DNA of 64,000 nucleotides from the NCBI RefSeq assembly GCF_001552135.1, contig NZ_BCQP01000036.1, forward strand, positions 105,680 through 169,679, read 5' to 3'. Positions 59,572-64,000 of this stretch are shown here, piece by piece (within the stretch, counting starts at the first letter, position 1; every line of letters begins with the position of its first letter). The notes under the pieces were generated by a model. That model ran no database searches and was not told the DNA's origin. It worked only from the letters and a program-made list of their open reading frames with translations. The translations under genes and the position numbers were made by a program. The DNA is from Actinomadura chibensis NBRC 106107. GTDB taxonomy: Bacteria; Actinomycetota; Actinomycetes; Streptosporangiales; Streptosporangiaceae.

Positions 59572-60342
59572 ATGGACGAAGAACGGCCGTTGCCGGGCGG
59601 CAGGCATGTCGGCGGTGTGCGGATCGGTGACACGGTGCACCGTCCGGCCAATCCCTGGACGCCCGCCGTGCACGCCGTCCTGCGCTACTTGGAGGCCGCC
59701 GGATTCGCGGGCGCGCCCCGGGTGCTTGGATTCGACGAGCGGGGGCGCGAAGTCCTGACGTTCCTGCACGGAGACACCATCGGGGAACGGCATCCCTGGC
59801 CCGCGTGGCCCCATTCCGACCGGGCATTGCGGCAGGCCGCGGAATGGATGCGCCGATTGCACGACACCACGGCCGGTTTCGTCCCGCCGGACGGCGCGGT
59901 CTGGCTCGCCGGGCAGTCGTGGCGGCCCGGACTGGTCATCGGCCACCACGACGCGTCGCCCTACAACGCGGTCTGGGACGAGGAAAGCGGCCTGGTCGGA
60001 TTCGTCGACTGGGACACCGCCGGGCCGTCCTCCCGCGAATTCGACCTGGCCCACCTGGCGCTGACCTGGGTGCCGCTGCAGGCCCGGCACGTCGCGGCCT
60101 TTCAGGGGTTCACCGAGTTCGAGGACCGGTCGCGGCGCCTGCACCTCCTGCTGGACGCCTACGGCTACGACGGCGACCGCGCCGCCTTCGCGGGCGCCGT
60201 CACCGGGCGGGCCCGCCGCCAGGCCGCCGTCATCCGCCGCATGGCCGCGGCCGGGCAGCCGAACCTGCTGCCGTTCGCCGCCGACCTCGACAAGGCCGCC
60301 GCCGAGATCGACACGCTTCCCGCCGAATTCTGGCGCGGCTGA
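59572..60342 (+). CDS. Aminoglycoside phosphotransferase (APH)-family kinase
   Basis: 256 aa from the ATG at 59572; GGGAGG precedes it. The catalytic loop reads VIGHHDASPYNAVWD, with HHD in place of the usual HGD, and the metal motif is VGFVDWDTAG. Substrate unknown; APH-fold kinases phosphorylate antibiotics, choline or sugars. It has no evident partner genes and diverges from the DUF4360 pair. Confidence 0.85.
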   Translation: MDEERPLPGGRHVGGVRIGDTVHRPANPWTPAVHAVLRYLEAAGFAGAPRVLGFDERGREVLTFLHGDTIGERHPWPAWPHSDRALRQAAEWMRRLHDTTAGFVPPDGAVWLAGQSWRPGLVIGHHDASPYNAVWDEESGLVGFVDWDTAGPSSREFDLAHLALTWVPLQARHVAAFQGFTEFEDRSRRLHLLLDAYGYDGDRAAFAGAVTGRARRQAAVIRRMAAAGQPNLLPFAADLDKAAAEIDTLPAEFWRG

Positions 60343-60351
60343 AAGGCGGCC

Positions 60352-61275
60352 TCAGGTCCGTCCCGTGTTCCGCTCGTGAAACTCGTGAGAGGCGAGCGCC
60401 GCGCGGACGCGGTCGCGCAGCCACAGGTGCGGCCGGTCGTTGTCGTGGCGCTGGTGCCACGCCATGATGATCGGGACGGGCGGCAGCGCGAACGGCAGCG
60501 GCCGGGTGCGGAGCCCGAGCCTGGCGAGCAGCGGGCGGCACATGCGCTCGGGCACCGCGACGACCAGCTCGCTCTCCGCGACCAGGTACAGCGCGGCCGT
60601 GCTCGTCGGCACCGACGCGACGACGCGGCGGCGCAGACCGAGCGCGTCGAGGGACACGTCGACCGGGTCCCGGAGCCGTCCGCGCCGCGACACGATGACG
60701 TGGTCGGCCGCGGCGAGCCGCGCCGCGGTCAGCCCTCCCTCGGCGCACGGGTGGCCGGGACGGGCCGCCGCGACGAGCCGGTCGTGCCCGATCGTCACGT
60801 GGTTGATCTCCGGCGCGTCCGGCTCGGTGGAGCCGATCTCCAGGTCGACGCGGCCGTGCCGCAGCTCACCGGTGTCGCCGCCCGCCTCGGCGAGGAGCCG
60901 GATCGCGACGCCGGGCGCCTCGGCCCGGACGGTCGCGAGCAGCGCGGGTGCGATCGCCGTCGTGAGCGCCTCGTGGCCCCGCACCGAGAACGCCCGGTCG
61001 AGGCCGGCCAGGTCGAGGCCGTGGCCGGGGCGCAGGACCCCGCGCGCCCGCTGGACGAGCTCGTGCACCTCCCCGCGGACCTCCAGCGCGTACGGCGTCG
61101 GGATCATCGAGCGCCCGGCCCGCACGAGGATCTGGTCGCCGGTAACGCGCCGGATCCGGCCGAGCGTCCGGCTGACGGCCGGGGCGGACAGGTTCAGCCG
61201 CTCGGCCGCGCCCGCGACGCTGTTCTCCTCCAGCAGCGCGTCCAGCGCGACCAGCAGGTTCAGGTCCAAGTGCAC
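60352..61275 (-). CDS. LysR-family transcriptional regulator
   Basis: 307 aa starting at GTG. The HTH is LVALDALLEENSVAGAAERLNLSAPAVSRTLGRIRRVTGDQ. The ligand domain of type-2 periplasmic-binding fold follows (DRAFSVRGHEALTTAIAPALLATVRAEAPGVAIRLL). It is divergent from the remnant/amidase set across about 95 bp. TGA-CCTTAA-TCA at 61307-61318 is a possible LysR half-site pair. Confidence 0.9.
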   Translation of the reverse strand: MHLDLNLLVALDALLEENSVAGAAERLNLSAPAVSRTLGRIRRVTGDQILVRAGRSMIPTPYALEVRGEVHELVQRARGVLRPGHGLDLAGLDRAFSVRGHEALTTAIAPALLATVRAEAPGVAIRLLAEAGGDTGELRHGRVDLEIGSTEPDAPEINHVTIGHDRLVAAARPGHPCAEGGLTAARLAAADHVIVSRRGRLRDPVDVSLDALGLRRRVVASVPTSTAALYLVAESELVVAVPERMCRPLLARLGLRTRPLPFALPPVPIIMAWHQRHDNDRPHLWLRDRVRAALASHEFHERNTGRT

Positions 61276-61370
61276 GTGAGTAAAAGTAGCCCTAGCAAAG
61301 ATGCACTGACCTTAATCATCACTCACTCCTAGCGTTGGAGACAGGCCGCCCATCCCCAAGAGGAGTCACG

Positions 61371-61444
61371 ATGTCCTTGCAGTTGGACGCGGAAAGGAAC
61401 ACGTCGTGACGGAGATCGCGGTATTCGGCTCCGGCGCCAGGTGA
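61371..61444 (+). pseudogene. Two short coupled ORFs: decayed start of an NAD(P)-binding gene
   Basis: ATG at 61371 with AAGAGGAG upstream opens 12 codons (MSLQLDAERNTS, stop 61407-61409). GTG at 61406 opens VTEIAVFGSGAR and stops at 61442-61444. The second product reads like the first beta-strand and glycine turn of an NmrA-type oxidoreductase, cut off at once. Both overlap by GTGA, and the last overlaps the amidase start. A deletion that removed a gene usually found beside such LysR regulators is likely; a coupled leader peptide is the alternative. Confidence 0.55.
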
Positions 61445-62847
61445 GCCCGGTGTCGGAGGAACCGCACTGGCTGTCCGCCGTCGAAGCCGTCCGGCGGCTC
61501 CGCGCGGGCGAGTTGAAACTCCCCGAGTACGTCGAGGCGCTGATCGAGCGCACCGCGCGGCTCGCGCGGCTGAACACCTATGTCTCGCACGATCCGGACC
61601 TCGTTCGGCGGTCGCTGGAAACGCGCCGCGCCGGGCCGCTCCACGGCCTGCCGTTCGCGCTCAAGGACGTCATCGACACGGCGGACCTTCCGACGACGGC
61701 CGCCACACCGGCCCTGCGCGGATGGCGGCCGGGACGGGACGCGCCGGTCGCGCGGCGGCTCCTCGACGCGGGCGGCACGCTGATGGGAAAGCAGGCGCCG
61801 GGCGAGCTGTCGCTCGGGATGACGGGGAACAGCCCGGCGTTCGGCACCGTCCGCAACCCCTACGCCGAGGACCGCATCCCGGGCGGGAGCAGCGGCGGCA
61901 CCGCCGCGGGCGTCGCCGCGGGGCTGGTCCCGGCCGCGCTCGGCGGCGACACGGGCGGGTCCTGCCGCGTCCCGGCCGCGCTGTGCGGGTGCGTCGGCTT
62001 CCGGCCGACCCACGGACGCTACGACGGGCGGGGGGTCGTGCCGCTCTCGTCCACCCGCGACACGGCCGGGCCGCTCGCCCGGTCGGTGGCCGACGTCCGC
62101 CTCATCGACGGGATCTGCGCGCCGACCGGCGCCGATCCCGGCACCGCCGAGCTGGCCGGGCTGCGGCTCGGGGTCCCGCGCGGCCACTTCTACGACGACC
62201 TCGACCCGGACGTCGCCGCCGTGACCGAGAGCGCGCTGTCCGCGCTCGCCGCCCGGGGCGCCGTGCTCGTCGAGCGCGACGTCCCCGACGTGGCGCCGCT
62301 CAACGACCTGGTCGGCTCCACCGTGGTGCTCTACGAGGCCGGACGTGAATTGTCCGCCTATCTATATCGGCACGACGCGCCGGTGACGCTGCGGGAACTG
62401 GTCCGCCGGATCGCCATTCCGCAGGTTCGGGAAGCGCTCGAATCCGTCCTGGAGGATTTGGTGCCGCCCGCCGCGTACCGGAAGGCGCTCGTCGTGCATC
62501 GTCCGGCGCTTCAGGCGGCCTACGCGGGCTATTTCGCGGGTCACGACGTCAGCGCGATCGTCGTGCCGACGACGCCGCTGACCGCGCGCCCGCACCGGCC
62601 CGCCGGGGAGGACCGCACCGTCGACCTGAACGGCGCCGAAGTCGATACGTTCCTCACCTACGTCCGCAATACGGACCCGCCGAGCAACGCGGGGCTTCCC
62701 TGCCTGTCGGTCCCGTCCGGGCTGTCGCGCGACGGCCTGCCGGTCGGGCTGGAGCTCGTCGGGCCCGCCGCGTCCGACGCCCGGCTGCTCGCCATCGGCG
62801 AGGCCGTCGAGCGGGCGCTGCCGCCGCTGCCCCGTCCGCCCCTCTGA
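61441..62847 (+). CDS. Amidase-signature hydrolase
   Basis: 468 aa starting at GTG. Catalytic Lys75 (ALKDVID), cis-Ser150 (GGSSGG) and nucleophile Ser174 (DTGGSCR) are present with 24-residue Ser-Ser spacing. The C-terminus (PSNAGLPCLSVPSGL...GLPVGLELVG) fits indole-3-acetamide hydrolase and AtzE/GatA relatives. Substrate unknown. The start overlaps the stop of the short upstream ORF as GTGA, so it is coupled to the remnant. Confidence 0.9.
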   Translation: MSPVSEEPHWLSAVEAVRRLRAGELKLPEYVEALIERTARLARLNTYVSHDPDLVRRSLETRRAGPLHGLPFALKDVIDTADLPTTAATPALRGWRPGRDAPVARRLLDAGGTLMGKQAPGELSLGMTGNSPAFGTVRNPYAEDRIPGGSSGGTAAGVAAGLVPAALGGDTGGSCRVPAALCGCVGFRPTHGRYDGRGVVPLSSTRDTAGPLARSVADVRLIDGICAPTGADPGTAELAGLRLGVPRGHFYDDLDPDVAAVTESALSALAARGAVLVERDVPDVAPLNDLVGSTVVLYEAGRELSAYLYRHDAPVTLRELVRRIAIPQVREALESVLEDLVPPAAYRKALVVHRPALQAAYAGYFAGHDVSAIVVPTTPLTARPHRPAGEDRTVDLNGAEVDTFLTYVRNTDPPSNAGLPCLSVPSGLSRDGLPVGLELVGPAASDARLLAIGEAVERALPPLPRPPL

Positions 62848-62866
62848 GGGGGGCGAGCCGCACGCC

Positions 62867-64000
62867 TCAACGCGAGCCGTCGGCGGCGCCCGCGGTGGCG
62901 GGACGCTCGGACGTGCGCGTGCACGGGTGCTGGCACGCGTGGTTGACGCCCGGCAGCGGGTGGGCCTCGACGGGCGCGGCCGTCCGCACCGTGGCGAGCG
63001 CGATGAGCCCGCCGAGGACGGCGACCCCGGCGGCGATGTACATGGCGCGGGGGAAGCCGGGCCCGAGGGGCTGCCCCGCCCCCGCGTCGAGCCCGGCGGC
63101 GAGCGGCAGGACCGCGACCGCGAGCAGCCCGGCCATCCGGGAGATCGCGTTGTTGACGCCGGAGGCGACCCCGACGTGCCGCTCGGCCACGGACGCGAGC
63201 ACCGTCGTGGTCAGCGGCGCCACCGTGATCGACAGCCCGATCCCGAACACCACCACCGCCGGGAGCACCGCCGCGGGGTAGCCCGCGCCGGGCACGATGC
63301 GCGCCATCAGCGCGAGCCCCGCCCCGGCCACCAGCGGACCGGCCGTCATCGGGAGCCGGGGGCCGGTCCGCTGCGCCAGCGCGCCCATCCGCGGGGACGC
63401 CAGCAGCATGATCACGGTGGTCGGCAGGGTCGCGAGCCCGGCCTCCAGCGCCGAGTAGCCGAGGCTCTGCTGGAGTTGCAGCGCGAGCAGGAACAGCGCC
63501 CCGCCCATCGCCGCGTACACCGCGAGGGTGGTGAGGTTGGCGCCGGTGAACTGCCGGGAGCGGAACAGCCCCGGCGGCAGCAGCGGCGCCGCCACCCGCG
63601 CCTCGACCAGCGGGAACGCCACCAGCGCCGCGATCCCGAGGACGGCCGCGCCGACCGTCGCCGGACGCCAGCCGCGGCTCGGCCCCTCGATCAGCGCGTA
63701 GATCACCCCGGCCAGGCCGAGCGTCACGAGGGCCGCGCCGACGGCGTCGAACCGGCCGCGCTCGCGGCTGGTCGGGTCGCGGCTCTCGGCGAGGTGCCGC
63801 GTCATGGCGAGGGCGACGCCCGCGAGCGGCACGTTGATGAAGAACACCCAGCGCCAGGAGACGGCGTCCACCAGCCAGCCCCCGATGAACGGTCCGAGCG
63901 CCGAGGTCACCCCGGACATGCCCGCCCAGAGGCCGACCGCGCGGCCGCGGTCCTCCTCGCGGATCCCGGCGTCGATCAGCGCCAGGCTCCCCGGCACCAG
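62867..64000 (-). CDS. DHA2/EmrB-QacA-type MFS transporter, N-terminus beyond window
   Basis: Multidrug-type proton-driven exporter. At least eight helices are visible. Typical family motifs are AVGLWAGMSGVTSALGPFIGGWLVDAVSWRWVFFINVPLAG and the 14-helix-type segment LGYSALEAGLATLPTTVIMLL. The C-terminal tail is Cys/His-bearing and charged (NHACQHPCTRTSERP). The start lies beyond base 64000. It is convergent with the amidase gene; a drug or metabolite export role is inferred from the family. Confidence 0.9.
   Translation of the reverse strand: MVPGSLALIDAGIREEDRGRAVGLWAGMSGVTSALGPFIGGWLVDAVSWRWVFFINVPLAGVALAMTRHLAESRDPTSRERGRFDAVGAALVTLGLAGVIYALIEGPSRGWRPATVGAAVLGIAALVAFPLVEARVAAPLLPPGLFRSRQFTGANLTTLAVYAAMGGALFLLALQLQQSLGYSALEAGLATLPTTVIMLLASPRMGALAQRTGPRLPMTAGPLVAGAGLALMARIVPGAGYPAAVLPAVVVFGIGLSITVAPLTTTVLASVAERHVGVASGVNNAISRMAGLLAVAVLPLAAGLDAGAGQPLGPGFPRAMYIAAGVAVLGGLIALATVRTAAPVEAHPLPGVNHACQHPCTRTSERPATAGAADGSR

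Overview
The window is very GC-rich. It has tightly packed genes, many GTG starts and frequent four-base ATGA/GTGA start-stop overlaps. It carries Tat lipoproteins, SARP-type regulators, DUF4360, DUF4383 and Trypco1 proteins. Together these point to a filamentous actinobacterium (Streptosporangiales, perhaps an Actinomadura relative; the genus is inference). No rRNA, tRNA, CRISPR array, transposase or integrase was seen.

Bases 1-8691 (minus strand) hold an amidase cut by the window edge, a VOC protein, an alpha/beta hydrolase and a complete Dpp/Opp-type ABC importer in one overlapping operon. A GntR/FCD regulator follows. The motif GGTATTCCA lies upstream of both the operon and the regulator, so the regulator probably controls both. 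A ricin-lectin gene remnant lies at 8757-8855.

Bases 8902-23923 look like one uncharacterised catabolic island. An eight-gene minus-strand operon encodes, in transcription order, a two-domain extradiol-type dioxygenase, an aspartate-dehydrogenase-like enzyme, an alpha/beta hydrolase, a cupin, an SDR lacking its catalytic residues, a ThDP enzyme, an aldehyde dehydrogenase and an FAD monooxygenase. A divergent MarR gene follows, then a plus-strand M24 'pita-bread' enzyme that has lost most metal ligands and an Fe/thiamine/polyamine-type ABC importer. A 35-bp palindrome lies before the operon, and a site with the same CTCAG-N17-CTAAG layout lies before the M24 gene. Transport and ring oxidation/cleavage of an aromatic, perhaps nitrogen-containing, compound is the most economical reading; the substrate is unknown.

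Bases 23989-41807 are a mixed accessory stretch: beta-carbonic anhydrase, MarR/cupin divergon, secreted hydrolase, MBL-fold hydrolase, rhodanese, BTAD regulator, a PF03640/PF03640/DUF4383 operon, an MFS/thioredoxin-reductase-like pair beside a divergent XRE-cupin regulator, and a GT39-like membrane protein next to an ECF sigma factor and its membrane-anchored beta-propeller partner. The GT39 and sigma genes share two 10-mers just upstream of apparently leaderless GTG starts, suggesting an ECF regulon. A TMEM175-like channel ends the stretch.

Bases 41842-54190 hold a protein with two DUF1990 regions, a DUF6098 protein, a PF03013-like protein, an SDR-DUF2867 protein fused to a helical domain, an RibD/DHFR-like reductase, an ArsR-SRPBCC fusion with a perfect 28-bp palindrome at its promoter, a TetR/NAD(P)-binding divergon, a pyruvyltransferase-like protein, a divergent NAD-dependent DNA ligase and a GNAT acetyltransferase.

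Bases 54263-64000 hold the clearest candidate conflict/defence locus: a Trypco1-like small protein divergent from a trypsin-nSTAND-TM-beta-propeller protein. After it come tandem DUF4360 secreted proteins, an APH-family kinase, a LysR regulator divergent from a decayed oxidoreductase start and an amidase, and a DHA2-type MFS exporter cut by the window end.
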